A DNA stretch of 64,000 nt, from positions 109,044 to 173,043 of the forward strand of contig JACZUF010000001.1 of assembly GCA_022573285.1 (NCBI GenBank), in the 5' to 3' direction. Each line of letters begins with the position of its first letter. Position 1 is the first letter of the stretch. Source of the DNA: Chloroflexota bacterium. Lineage in GTDB: Bacteria > Chloroflexota > Dehalococcoidia > Lucifugimonadales > UBA3495. The notes beneath the pieces were generated by a model. It had not been told where the DNA came from. It did no database searches and was given only the letters and a program-made list of their open reading frames with translations. The translations under genes were made by a program, and so were the position numbers. Of this stretch, positions 7,958 through 16,810 are shown piece after piece.

Positions 7958-9879
7958 TGCGAGCTGCGGGACCGGGAGGAGGAGTCGGCGGCATGATGGG
8001 CGGCATGCGGGGCATGGGCGCACACGGGATGAACGTCGCCAACATGGACAATCTGACCGACGATACGATTGTCGGCTCGGCGTACGACCACAAGGTCGTG
8101 GTCCGGTTGATGACCTACATCTGGCCCTACAAGCGGGATGCCTTCATCGCCTTGGCCGCAGTGCTGGTCTATACCCTTGGCAACGTGGCCGTCCCCTGGT
8201 TGATATTGAAAGGCATCACCTGGGCCATCGAACCCGGCGACATCTCGCACCTGCACATAATCGGCCTCATCTTCGTAGGCGTCACCATCATCCATTTCGG
8301 AGCGAATTTCGTCCAGTTCGTCTACATGCCCAAGGTCGGGCAGGGGATCCTTTATTCCCTGCGCACCGGCATGTTCAACCACCTGCAGGAGCTTTCACCT
8401 TCGTTCTTCCACCGCACGCCGGTGGGCCGCATCATGTCCCGGAGCCAGAGCGATGTCCTCCAACTCCAAGAGACCTTTGAACTGATTGTCCAGAGCTTTT
8501 CGGACATCCTCAGCTTGGTGGGCATCATCATCATCATGGTGGTGATCGACTGGCAGTTGGCGCTGGTCACCATGAGCATCCTGCCGGTGCTCTTCTTCGT
8601 GCTGGGTTATTGGCAGAAGTTCGCCCGGCACTCTTTCATGCGCATCCGCCGGGCCATCGCCATGGTCAACGGCGAGTACAACCAGAACATCACCGGAGTC
8701 CGGGTCGTGGAGAGCTTCAACCGGCAGGAAACCAATATGGAGCACTTCGACGAACTGAACACCGAGCACTTGAACGCCAACCTGGAAGCCAGCCGGTACT
8801 CCGGCGCACTCCAGCCGTTTGTGGAAGTCCTGATGGGGATCGGAATGGGTTTCGGCGTTGTTCTGATGGGCGGCATCATGGTCAAAGGCGGAAGTCTCGA
8901 CTATGCGGTAATGCTGGTCTTCGCCCTATATATCCAACGGTTCTTCGAGCCGGTGCGCCACCTGACGATGCAGTACAGTCAACTGCAGCGGGCCATGGCC
9001 GCCGGCGTTCGCATCTTTGAGGTCTTGGACCTGAAACCCGAGGTGGTGGACAAGCCCGGCGCCATCGAGTTGCCCGAGATACGAGGTGAGATCAAGTTCG
9101 AAGACGTGAGCTTCCACTACGTGCCCGGCGTGGAGGTGTTGAAGGGAATCAATCTGCACATCAAGCCGGGACAGAACGTGGCCTTGGTCGGCTCCACCGG
9201 CGCCGGCAAGAGCACCTTCGTGACCCTGATACACCGGTTCGCCGACGTTACGAATGGGCGCATCACCGTTGACGGCCACGACATCCGGGACGTTACCCGC
9301 CATTCGCTGGTCAGTCAGATGAGCATGGTGCTGCAGGAGCCCTACCTGTTTTCCGGCACGGTGGCCGACAACATCCGTTACAACGACGAAAACGCCACCG
9401 ACGACGACGTGGTGGCCGCCGCCCAGACCGTTGGGGCCCACGACTTCATCATGTCCCTTAATCTGGGTTACAACACGGTGCTGGCCGAACGGGGCATCAA
9501 CCTAAGCGTGGGCCAGCGGCAGTTGCTCAGCTTCGCCCGGGCGGTGGTCGGGAACCCGCGGGTCATCATACTGGACGAGGCTACCGCCAACATCGACACC
9601 CATACCGAAGTTCTGATTCAGCGGGCTCTGCAGCGGGTGTTGCAGGGCCGGACTTCCATCGTCATCGCCCACCGGCTCTCCACGGTGCGGAACGCCGACA
9701 ACATCGTGGTGTTGGACCACGGCGAGTTGGTGGAGATGGGCAGCCACGAAGAACTGCTGGCCAAAAAGGGTGGAGTTTACGCCAGGCTATACGCGGTCAA
9801 TTATAACCTTCCCACCGACGATGATGAGCAATCGCTCCAGGGAGGGCCGTCCTTGGCGCCGGTGCCGGCCGACGACTGA
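7957..9879 (+). CDS. ABC exporter half-transporter, catalytic-site subunit
   Basis: A 640-residue ABC exporter subunit whose ATG overlaps the stop of the preceding gene by one base. The first 30 residues are rich in Gly and Met (GGVGGMMGGMRGMG), followed by six membrane helices (about 55-345). Walker A is GSTGAGKST, Walker B is VIILDEAT with the catalytic Glu intact, and the H-loop is IAHRLSTV. Its signature motif is LSVGQRQL instead of LSGGQ. Paired with the Asp-variant Walker B of its partner, this places one degenerate and one competent ATP site in the dimer, exactly the pattern known for asymmetric exporters. A strong terminator follows. Confidence 0.93.
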   Translation: MRAAGPGGGVGGMMGGMRGMGAHGMNVANMDNLTDDTIVGSAYDHKVVVRLMTYIWPYKRDAFIALAAVLVYTLGNVAVPWLILKGITWAIEPGDISHLHIIGLIFVGVTIIHFGANFVQFVYMPKVGQGILYSLRTGMFNHLQELSPSFFHRTPVGRIMSRSQSDVLQLQETFELIVQSFSDILSLVGIIIIMVVIDWQLALVTMSILPVLFFVLGYWQKFARHSFMRIRRAIAMVNGEYNQNITGVRVVESFNRQETNMEHFDELNTEHLNANLEASRYSGALQPFVEVLMGIGMGFGVVLMGGIMVKGGSLDYAVMLVFALYIQRFFEPVRHLTMQYSQLQRAMAAGVRIFEVLDLKPEVVDKPGAIELPEIRGEIKFEDVSFHYVPGVEVLKGINLHIKPGQNVALVGSTGAGKSTFVTLIHRFADVTNGRITVDGHDIRDVTRHSLVSQMSMVLQEPYLFSGTVADNIRYNDENATDDDVVAAAQTVGAHDFIMSLNLGYNTVLAERGINLSVGQRQLLSFARAVVGNPRVIILDEATANIDTHTEVLIQRALQRVLQGRTSIVIAHRLSTVRNADNIVVLDHGELVEMGSHEELLAKKGGVYARLYAVNYNLPTDDDEQSLQGGPSLAPVPADD

Positions 9880-9904
9880 CCCAGGAGCGCCAAGCTTGAA
9901 ACTC

Positions 9905-9933
9905 AAAAGGCCCGCTTGATAGCGGGCCTTTTT
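9905..9933 (+). terminator. Rho-independent terminator after the ABC exporter pair
   Basis: AAGGCCCGC and GCGGGCCTT form a stem around the six-base loop TTGATA and are followed by a T-run (to 9933). The A-run on the 5' side lets it also serve the convergent DsbA-like gene on the minus strand. Confidence 0.9.
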
Positions 9934-9964
9934 GATGCCGTTAAGGAATCGGGCCAGGAGTTGG

Positions 9965-10621
9965 TTACGAATCTGAAGCCGGTGGGACTCCCTCGTTCAG
10001 GAAACGCTCCATGGCCGACTTGAAGATGTTGTAGGGATGGGCGCCGGTGAAGAGCAGGTTGCCCACCAAGAAGGTGGGGATGCCGCTGATCCCGTACTTC
10101 AGCGCCTCCTGGTACTGGCCCATGACCGCATCGGCGTAGGTCTTCTCCTCCAGGTGCTTCACCATGTCGTCGGCGTCCAGGTCCACGCTGTGGGCCACCG
10201 CGTGAAGCACTTCGAGCTCGCCCAGGTCCTTCCGGTCCTCCCAGAACGCCTTGTAGGCGGCGTGGTGGAACTCCATGAACTTACCGTGCTGCTGGGCGTA
10301 CTCGGTGGCCTCCAGGGCGTACAGAGTATTGGGGGTCCGGCCCGGCGGCTTCATGATCAGACCGGCATCTTTGGCCTGGCCCCGCAGCGGCTCGGACAGT
10401 TCGTCGGCGGTCTCGCCGGGACGTTGGGGCCGGTCCGCGCCTTCTTTGGGGGTGTCGGGACGCAGCAGATAGGCCCGGCCCTCAACGGTAATGTCGTACT
10501 CGTTGGCCAATTTGTCGACCCGCTCCAGGCCGACGTAGCACCAGGGTCAAATATAGTCGTACCAAACCGCGATACGAACCGGCTCGTTGTCCTGTTTGGT
10601 GGTCTGGGCTTCTTCGGCCAT
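9965..10621 (-). CDS. Selenoprotein: DsbA/FrnE-like thiol oxidoreductase (Sec25 in U-P-W-C)
   Basis: On the minus strand ATG 10621 is preceded by a perfect AGGAGG seven bases upstream. The frame hits UGA at 10549-10547 and then runs open to 9965, 218 residues in all. Around the UGA it reads WYDYI-U-PWCYVGLERV, so Sec25 replaces the first Cys of the CPWC active site and Cys28 is the partner. The rest fits the DSBA domain of the FrnE/HCCA-isomerase type: a helical insert (about 45-165) and the cis-Pro loop GISGIPTFLVG. It should catalyse cytosolic thiol-disulfide or related redox reactions; no signal peptide is visible. A start after the UGA would delete the active site, which argues strongly for Sec insertion. 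The hairpin at 10514-10534 is the candidate SECIS. Confidence 0.92.
10514..10534 (-). promoter_or_regulatory. Putative bacterial SECIS hairpin after UGA 10549
   Basis: In the mRNA, GTCGGCC pairs with GGTCGAC (seven pairs, one G-U) around the loop UGGAGCG. The loop starts 19 bases after the UGA and has G at its second position. Confidence 0.7.
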
Positions 10622-10753
10622 TTGACCCCTCCTGCCGGGCACGGCGCAGCGCCGACCGTATGGGATGAATGTCCTAACAGGGTATCACCAACTGGGGGAC
10701 GGCCACCACAAATTTAGGGCGGGCCGCGGTCCAAGCCCAAACCGGCGCCCGGT

Positions 10754-11461
10754 CTAACTCAGGCCCTCCAATATCTGGCTCAACTCAGACAGGCCGGCGA
10801 TTTTTGGACAGTCCACGGCATCAGGGCCGTACCCGCTCCGGTCGATAAGGACCGCCCGCATCCCAACGCCCTGGGCGCCCAAGACATCGGAACGGAGCTG
10901 GTCGCCGACATGAACGACTTCTTCGGGCTTTGCCCCGACCCGCTTCAGGGCAGCCATAAAGATGGGCGGGTGGGGTTTTTCCATCCCGACTTCTTCTGAA
11001 CTCACCATGAAATCCAAGTAGGGCGACAGGCCGACCTGCCGGCACAATTCGCCCAGGTCCCGGCGCAGGTTGGTGATCACCCCCACCTTGTAGCCCGCCT
11101 CTCTGAGTTGTTCCAAAGCGGGCACAACATCATTGAAGGGGATGAAGTCTTTGGGGACCGACATGGCCAACTTCCAGACCCTTTGGGCCAGGTCCATGGT
11201 AACGGCAACCCCGGCGGTTTCCAGTATCAACTGCTCGTAACGGCCAAAGAATTCGAGGCGGTCTTCCTCGGAACGATTGGAGAGGGGGCGGTCTTCATTC
11301 TCCCGGTTGAAGAGCACGTCGGCTACGGCATAGCCGCGGATGATGGCCTCCTCCCGAACGGTCAGCCCGAGTTCGTGGCAGGCGGCCTGCTGTATCTCCT
11401 CCAGTGGAGGCCAGAACCGGACCAGCGTGTTGTAGAAGTCAAATGAGACCGCTTTGATCAT
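10754..11461 (-). CDS. HAD superfamily hydrolase
   Basis: A 235-residue HAD phosphatase-like protein. Motif I is FDFYNTL with nucleophile Asp8; the usual second Asp is Tyr10, as in haloacid dehalogenase and some related branches, so phosphatase activity is not assured. Motif II is ITNLR, motif III is the Lys in MEKPHPPIF, and motif IV is HVGDQLRSD. The cap is helical and inserted after motif I (subclass I). I chose ATG 11461 (MIKAVSF) because the 39 upstream residues of the longer frame have no HAD similarity. Substrate cannot be deduced; neighbours are not functionally linked. Confidence 0.85.
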   Translation of the reverse strand: MIKAVSFDFYNTLVRFWPPLEEIQQAACHELGLTVREEAIIRGYAVADVLFNRENEDRPLSNRSEEDRLEFFGRYEQLILETAGVAVTMDLAQRVWKLAMSVPKDFIPFNDVVPALEQLREAGYKVGVITNLRRDLGELCRQVGLSPYLDFMVSSEEVGMEKPHPPIFMAALKRVGAKPEEVVHVGDQLRSDVLGAQGVGMRAVLIDRSGYGPDAVDCPKIAGLSELSQILEGLS

Positions 11462-11771
11462 CAGCCCGCCATGTGGAGGCAGTCCAAGAAGCGCCGCAGA
11501 AAAAGCAACCGCCCGTTTACCAACCTCCCCGATTTCGATCGGGGGACGGGTCAACGGGCCAAGCTGAAGCGAGGGCATTCTAGCATAAGACAGTATTGAT
11601 GGGAATCGATTCTGGCCGTGGGGCTATAATACTTAGGGCTGGGCTCTATTTAAACTCCGCATGGAGCCTTTCGGCGGCTCCTAGCCGTCCTCCATAGCAA
11701 CGCCTTGAACGGCCTTGCGCCTGCCTGGCCCAGTCGGTATGCTGGGGATACTGTCCGGACGGAGTAACTTG

Positions 11772-12227
11772 ATGAAAGTGGCCATCGGCGCAGACCACGC
11801 TGGTTTCGAATTGAAAGGCGAGATAGTCAGGTGGCTGGAATCTGCGGGACACCAGGTCAAGGACCTCGGCGCCCACGTCATGGACCCCGACGACGATTAT
11901 CCCGATTCTGCTGTCGCGGTAGCCAATTCGTTGCGTTCGGGAGAAATGGAAAGGGGCGTCATCATCTGCGGCAGCGGGGTCGGCGCCTGCATCACCGCCA
12001 ACAAGGTGAAGGGCATCCGGGCCTGCCTTTGCCATGACACCTACACGGCCCGGCAGGGCGTCCAGCACGACGACATGAATGTGGTGTGCATCGGCGGGCG
12101 GGTCATCGGAATCGAGCTGACCAAGGCCGTGTTGGAGGCTTTCTTGGAAGCCCGCTTCCTACCCGAGCCCCGATTTCAGCGGCGATTGGAAAAGCTCGCC
12201 CAGATCGAACAAAACGGGTTTATCTAG
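11772..12227 (+). CDS. rpiB: Ribose-5-phosphate isomerase B
   Basis: A 151-residue RpiB/LacAB-family sugar-phosphate isomerase interconverting ribose 5-phosphate and ribulose 5-phosphate in the pentose phosphate pathway. ADHAGFELK (residues 7-15) and the catalytic loop ICGSGVGACITANK with Cys66 are present. The ATG at 11772 has GGAG nine bases upstream; the longer frame from 11715 lacks family similarity in its first 19 residues. A TATAAT at 11625-11630 may be its -10 element, with no clear -35. The gene converges on otsB with only seven bases between them. Confidence 0.95.
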   Translation: MKVAIGADHAGFELKGEIVRWLESAGHQVKDLGAHVMDPDDDYPDSAVAVANSLRSGEMERGVIICGSGVGACITANKVKGIRACLCHDTYTARQGVQHDDMNVVCIGGRVIGIELTKAVLEAFLEARFLPEPRFQRRLEKLAQIEQNGFI

Positions 12228-12234
12228 AGTACCG

Positions 12235-13017
12235 TCACAGCTGGACCAGCAGCGCCAGCACCTGGCCAACCTCCGCGGGCGAATCCAGATGGTGGAGCGC
12301 CAGGGTTCTCTCCCGGATCGGGCCAACGTACACCGCCAATCCTCCGGCGTCTTGCACCGCGACAAAACCATCCTCGTCGGTCTCGTCGTCGCCGAAGAAC
12401 ATCGGTAATGGGTTGTCCCCGCATTCTTCCCGTATCTTCTCTATGGCCTTGCCCTTTCCCCAGTCCAGGTTGGGCCTGACCTCCACCACCTTCTTGCCCC
12501 TGGTGATCTTCAACTGCCCCGCGTCCACATACGGCGCGGCGGCCGCCACAACCGTGCTGTCCACCAGGGCGCCGTAGGAATCGGGAGTGTTCCTGAAGTG
12601 GACGGTCAGGGTCAGCCGTTTGTTGTCCACCAGGATGCCGGGGACCTCCATCAATTCCCGCTCCAACAACCGGGTTACCTCAGCCAGGGACGCCCCGAAG
12701 GCCGGGGCCTCCGGATGCACGAAGTCCATCCCTAGGCCCCTCATCTCCAGACCGTGATTTCCCGCGTAGACCAGGCCGTGGATGGCCACCAAGACCTCCA
12801 AATCGGCCAGGGCCCGGCCGCTGACGACTCCCACGACATACCGGTCCATACCGGCCAGGGCCGAGAGTGACCGGCGCGTTTCATCCGACAACGTCGCAAG
12901 TTCGGGACGGGCGACGATGGGCGTCAGGGTGCCGTCGTAGTCGAATAGCAGGAGTACCCGCGGCGCGCTTGCCAATTGGCGGCACACGCTGGGCCAGATG
13001 TTGAGCAGATGGGGCAT
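12235..13017 (-). CDS. otsB: Trehalose-6-phosphate phosphatase
   Basis: A 260-residue HAD-fold phosphatase that removes phosphate from trehalose 6-phosphate. Motif I is LLFDYDGTLTPI with Asp26 and Asp28; VVSGR supplies motif II, and MFFGDDETDEDGF the acidic motif IV. The intervening segment GNHGLEMRG is typical of OtsB. The start ATG 13017 lies 26 bases after the stop of otsA on the same strand, so the pair forms one operon for trehalose synthesis, an osmolyte and stress protectant. A longer open frame to 13452 overlaps otsA out of phase and is not used. Confidence 0.93.
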   Translation of the reverse strand: MPHLLNIWPSVCRQLASAPRVLLLFDYDGTLTPIVARPELATLSDETRRSLSALAGMDRYVVGVVSGRALADLEVLVAIHGLVYAGNHGLEMRGLGMDFVHPEAPAFGASLAEVTRLLERELMEVPGILVDNKRLTLTVHFRNTPDSYGALVDSTVVAAAAPYVDAGQLKITRGKKVVEVRPNLDWGKGKAIEKIREECGDNPLPMFFGDDETDEDGFVAVQDAGGLAVYVGPIRERTLALHHLDSPAEVGQVLALLVQL

Positions 13018-13043
13018 TGAATCAGGCGGCTGGAGCGGCCGGA

Positions 13044-14552
13044 CTAAAAGCTCCGGACGGGGCGGCGGGACCGGCGGGTGCCCTGCATCAGGTCCACGAA
13101 GAGGCGGGCGGCCCACAGGTAGATGTTGTTCTCCTCCACCACGCTGCGCATCCGCACCATTCGGCCGTGGCGTTCCTCGTAGGGCATCTCCACGGCCTCG
13201 CAGATGGCGTCGGCGAATTTCTCGGTGGCGTAGGGGTTCACGATCACGGAATCGGTCAACTCGCTGGCAGCCCCGGTGAAGGGGCTCAAGACCAACACGC
13301 CGTCTTCGTCGAACCTGCTGGCCACGTATTCTTTGGCCACCAAGTTCATGCCGTCGTGCAGAGAGCTGACCACGCAGAAGTTGGCGATGCGCCGCAGCGC
13401 CGCCAGCGTAACCGCGGGCAGGTCGTCGGGCAGATAGACGATGGGCCGCCAATCGTCGTGGGCGAAGCGGCCGTTGACGTTGTTCAACTCTTGGTCTATC
13501 TGGTCGGATAGACGCTGGTAAGCGTCGATATCGGTCCGGCTCATCACGCCGGCCTGGATGAACACGACTTTTCCGATATATTCTGGGTACTTCTCCAGGA
13601 ACCGCCCGATGGCCCGGATACGGTGGGGGATGCCCTTGGTGTAGTCGATGCGGTCGATGCCGAGACCAACGATCATTCCCCCCAGCTTCATCTCCTCGGT
13701 CAACCTGTCAATCTCTTCGGTCACTTCGGGGCTTCGGGACTCCTGGGAGATCTGCTCAAAATCGACGCTGATGGGGAACGGCCTGACCAGTGTCGGTTCC
13801 TCATTTTGATAGACCAAGTTGTATTCGTCGTGGACGCTGGAGCCTAAAATCCGGGACGCAGCTTCCATGAAATTGTCGCAGTGGTCGCCGATGTGGAAAC
13901 CAAGGAGGTCGTTGCCCAACAGGCCGTCGAGAAGCTGGTCGCCCCAGGGACAAATGCGGAATATCTCGTAGGTGGGCCAGGGTATGTGCCAGAACTGGCC
14001 GGTGATGATGTTGGGGTCGGCCTCCCTAAGCAGACGGGGCAGCAAGGCCAGATGATAGTCCTGAGTGAAAACCGCGGCCGGGCGGCCATCGACCTCATCC
14101 AAGACCTGCCTGGCGAACTCGTTGTTCACCGACTTATAGGTCTCCCAGTCCGAGGTCTGAAAGGTGGGCTCGATGAACGCGTTGTGGCACAGCGGCCACA
14201 GGCCTTGATTGGAGAAACCGTAGTAATACCCCTGTTGCTCTTCCTCGGTGAGCCAGACCAGCCTCAGGGTGTAGGACGGGTCATCGGGAGGTACTTGGAT
14301 GCGGTTCTTCTCATCGACGGCGTACAAGTCTCCCTTGCCGCCTCCGAAGGCGACCCAGGTGCCCCCGCATTCTTGCATCAGCGGGTCGATGGCGGTGGTC
14401 AGTCCGCCCGCTGGAGAGGCGTAGCTAAGCTCGCCTCCAACCAGATCGTGGACGTAGGGTTGGCGGTTGGAGACTACGATCAACCGGTAATCACCGATCT
14501 CCCGGTGGACTAACCGTCGGAGTTTTTCCCGGGTCCAAGTGGGTTCACCCAT
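13044..14552 (-). CDS. otsA: Trehalose-6-phosphate synthase
   Basis: A GT20-family glycosyltransferase that joins UDP- or ADP-glucose to glucose 6-phosphate. [10 protein letters not shown] near the N-terminus, the GGLTTA loop, [26 protein letters not shown], and the donor-site stretch [16 protein letters not shown] are all present. ATG 14552 ([10 protein letters not shown]), with a GGGGTAGGGTG upstream, gives 502 residues. A start at 14654 would add 34 residues with no family similarity and no ribosome-binding site. The product feeds OtsB directly. A divergent promoter region separates it from the hydrolase gene at 14830. Confidence 0.92.
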   Translation of the reverse strand: MGEPTWTREKLRRLVHREIGDYRLIVVSNRQPYVHDLVGGELSYASPAGGLTTAIDPLMQECGGTWVAFGGGKGDLYAVDEKNRIQVPPDDPSYTLRLVWLTEEEQQGYYYGFSNQGLWPLCHNAFIEPTFQTSDWETYKSVNNEFARQVLDEVDGRPAAVFTQDYHLALLPRLLREADPNIITGQFWHIPWPTYEIFRICPWGDQLLDGLLGNDLLGFHIGDHCDNFMEAASRILGSSVHDEYNLVYQNEEPTLVRPFPISVDFEQISQESRSPEVTEEIDRLTEEMKLGGMIVGLGIDRIDYTKGIPHRIRAIGRFLEKYPEYIGKVVFIQAGVMSRTDIDAYQRLSDQIDQELNNVNGRFAHDDWRPIVYLPDDLPAVTLAALRRIANFCVVSSLHDGMNLVAKEYVASRFDEDGVLVLSPFTGAASELTDSVIVNPYATEKFADAICEAVEMPYEERHGRMVRMRSVVEENNIYLWAARLFVDLMQGTRRSRRPVRSF

Positions 14553-14829
14553 CACCCTACCCCTTATGACCCCTTCGTTGGAGCGGGCCGGCGTCTCGGT
14601 TTCCGGCTTTTTACCGGAGAAGAACCAGCAGCGTAGCAACGAACCATCGCTCATCGCAAGATCGAGTGAACGCTCAGCGGTTCCCAGGTGAATTTTTTCA
14701 TACTAGTCGTTAAACGTCAACCGGAGACGGCTGCCTGGGCCAAATTGACAGAGCGCCTGGCGGTGAGTACGATAGCGCCAACTTGCGCCTGGCGCCCTCG
14801 CCAGGCAAGGCCATCAGGAGAAGGGCTCT

Positions 14830-15624
14830 ATGTTCGTACGCCGCGACCTAACCGATACCGTCCCCACTCCATCGGGAAATATGCACTTCGTTAAGAAGGG
14901 CAGCGGCTATCCGGTTGTCTTACTCCACCCTCTGGGCACATCGATATGGACCTGGGAGGGCGTGATCGACTCCATCAGCCAGAAGTACACCTGCTACGCC
15001 TTCGAGATGCTGGGGCACGGCGAATCGGACAAGCCCACTCGACACTTCAATCTTCCCGATTACGCCCAGGCGCTCGATCACGCTTGTCAGGTACTGAACA
15101 TCCACCGGGCCCACATCGTCGGCAACTCGGTGGGCGCGGTCCTGGCGACCGAAACCGCCGCCAGCTTCCCGGAGCGGGTGGACAAGCTGGTGCTGGTGGG
15201 CTGCCCGGTCTGGAGCCCCCTCACGGCCAAAGAGCGGTTGAAGGAGGCGGCCAGCCAATTCGACGCGAAAGGGATGCCCAAGCCGCGGACCCTGAAGGGC
15301 CTGAAGGAAGCCACGACTTTCGCCGAGCCCAGGCAGGAGTGGTTGAACGCCAACAACCAGAGCCGGGCCAAGGCCGGTGTGTGGGTCGGCAAACTGATGG
15401 AGTCCCTGGCGCACTACGACATCATGTCCCGGCTGCCCAGAGTCAAAGCTTCGTCCACCATGGTGCTTTACGGCGAGGTGGACCGGCTGCGGGACGGCGA
15501 AGAACTTCTACACAACAACATCGTCAATGCCCAGAAGGTGGTCCTGCCCGGCCTGGGCCACATCCCCCAGGTGGAAGACCCCGAGGCTTTCCTGGGCGCG
15601 CTGATGCCTTTCCTTGACGCCTAG
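14830..15624 (+). CDS. Alpha/beta-fold hydrolase
   Basis: A 264-residue alpha/beta hydrolase. The oxyanion-hole HPLG is near residue 33, the nucleophile elbow is GNSVGA with Ser100, the acid is likely the Asp in YGEVDRL (about 220), and the base is the His in GLGHIPQ (about 244). This triad spacing fits the MhpC/haloalkane-dehalogenase-like branch with a short cap. Cytoplasmic, no signal peptide. The substrate is unknown. Its stop codon lies inside the first unit of a 17-bp tandem repeat that separates it from the NMT1-like gene. Confidence 0.88.
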   Translation: MFVRRDLTDTVPTPSGNMHFVKKGSGYPVVLLHPLGTSIWTWEGVIDSISQKYTCYAFEMLGHGESDKPTRHFNLPDYAQALDHACQVLNIHRAHIVGNSVGAVLATETAASFPERVDKLVLVGCPVWSPLTAKERLKEAASQFDAKGMPKPRTLKGLKEATTFAEPRQEWLNANNQSRAKAGVWVGKLMESLAHYDIMSRLPRVKASSTMVLYGEVDRLRDGEELLHNNIVNAQKVVLPGLGHIPQVEDPEAFLGALMPFLDA

Positions 15625-15683
15625 CCACCCGGGACGCCTAGCCACTCTGGACGCCTGACCAACCCGGATGCCTAGCCGCCCCA
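15616..15683. repeat. 17-bp tandem repeat, 4 copies
   Basis: Four consecutive 17-base units start at 15616, 15633, 15650 and 15667, each beginning GA(C/T)GCCT. The first contains the last codons and stop of the upstream hydrolase (GACGCCTAG), so the array looks like stepwise duplication of the 3' end of the gene. Confidence 0.85.
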
Positions 15684-15708
15684 GACCCAAATTTCTGAAG
15701 GAGACAAC

Positions 15709-16662
15709 TTGGCCTCCACCAGTAACCGGCTGCCCCTGAGGCTCATCGAGACCTTCCGTTCCGTGTTCTACACACCGATCTACGTCTCGGTGGCCGGAGG
15801 GTTCCTGGAGAAAGAGGGCCTGGACGTCGATTTCAAGACCTGCCCGCCAGAATTCGCCCACCCGATGAGCGCCCTGAACCGTGGCGGAGCGGACATCGCT
15901 CAAAGCGGCATAATGCGCTCGATCATCGCCTCCGACTGGGGAGCGGAAACGGTCCCGGTCCACTTCGCCAAGATCAATTCCAGGGACGGGTTTTTCGTCC
16001 TGAGCCGGACTAAGCCAGACCCCTCTGGGCTAGAACCCTTTCGGTGGGAGTCGCTGAAGGGCGCCAAACTGATCCCCGTGGGGTTCTCTCCCATGCCCTG
16101 GGCCTCGCTTCAGTTCGCCCTGCGCCGGCACGGCGTCGAGCCGTCGGAGTTGGACCTGGTCACCGGACTATCTCTGGACGAGGCCGTGACCGCTTTCCGC
16201 GAGGGCAAAGCCGAGTATATCCACGTTCCCCAGCCTACGGCGGAGCAACTGTTGGACGACGGTTCCGCTCACTTGGCAGCAGCCCTGGGCCCGGAGAACG
16301 GGCACCTGGCCTACAGTTCCTTTGCGGCCACCAACCAATTCTTGGAGTCCCAGCCGGAAACCGTCCAGCGGTTCACCGTGGGCTTCGCCAATGCCTTGGA
16401 CTGGCTGGCGGCCCACGACGCCCCCGAAGTGGGGGAGGCGGTGGCCGGTTTCTTTCCCGAGGTGAGCTTGGACCTGGTGGTCAAATCGGTGGCCAGGCTT
16501 AAGGCCCAGGACAATTGGCCCACTGATCCGGTGTTGGCACAACCGGAATACGAAAACCTCCACGATATTCTTATTGCCGCCGGGCTTGCCAAGGAGCGGC
16601 AGCCCTACAGCAAGGTGGTCCGCGCCGACATCGTGGAGACGGCCCTGGCCTCCCGTAAGTAA
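15709..16662 (+). CDS. NMT1/THI5-like (ABC substrate-binding-like) protein
   Basis: A 317-residue protein with periplasmic-binding-protein type II fold features of the NMT1/SsuA group: an opening RLIETFRSVFYTPIYVSVAGGFLEKEGLDVDF, then a SGIMRSIIA ligand loop and lobe-swap segments. No signal peptide or lipobox is visible, so it may act in the cytoplasm or as an enzyme-like THI5 relative rather than as a transport component; no ABC permease is adjacent. The TTG start at 15709 is supported by AAGGAG nine bases upstream. The ligand is unknown. Confidence 0.8.
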   Translation: MASTSNRLPLRLIETFRSVFYTPIYVSVAGGFLEKEGLDVDFKTCPPEFAHPMSALNRGGADIAQSGIMRSIIASDWGAETVPVHFAKINSRDGFFVLSRTKPDPSGLEPFRWESLKGAKLIPVGFSPMPWASLQFALRRHGVEPSELDLVTGLSLDEAVTAFREGKAEYIHVPQPTAEQLLDDGSAHLAAALGPENGHLAYSSFAATNQFLESQPETVQRFTVGFANALDWLAAHDAPEVGEAVAGFFPEVSLDLVVKSVARLKAQDNWPTDPVLAQPEYENLHDILIAAGLAKERQPYSKVVRADIVETALASRK

Positions 16663-16810
16663 CCGGGCAGAATCAGCCAGACCACTCCTCCCCTCTCTGG
16701 TTCAAGCCTGGCATGAAAGTTCCCGCTACGCGCCGCATGGTGTAAAATAAACCCTCCAGGCGGGCTGGCGGTTTACTGGAATAATCCCCGACGAACTTCC
16801 GGAGGCATCT

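Noticed and set aside
12235..13452. A longer otsB with 145 extra N-terminal residues
   Set aside because: The extension overlaps otsA out of phase and resembles nothing; ATG 13017 fits the family start.
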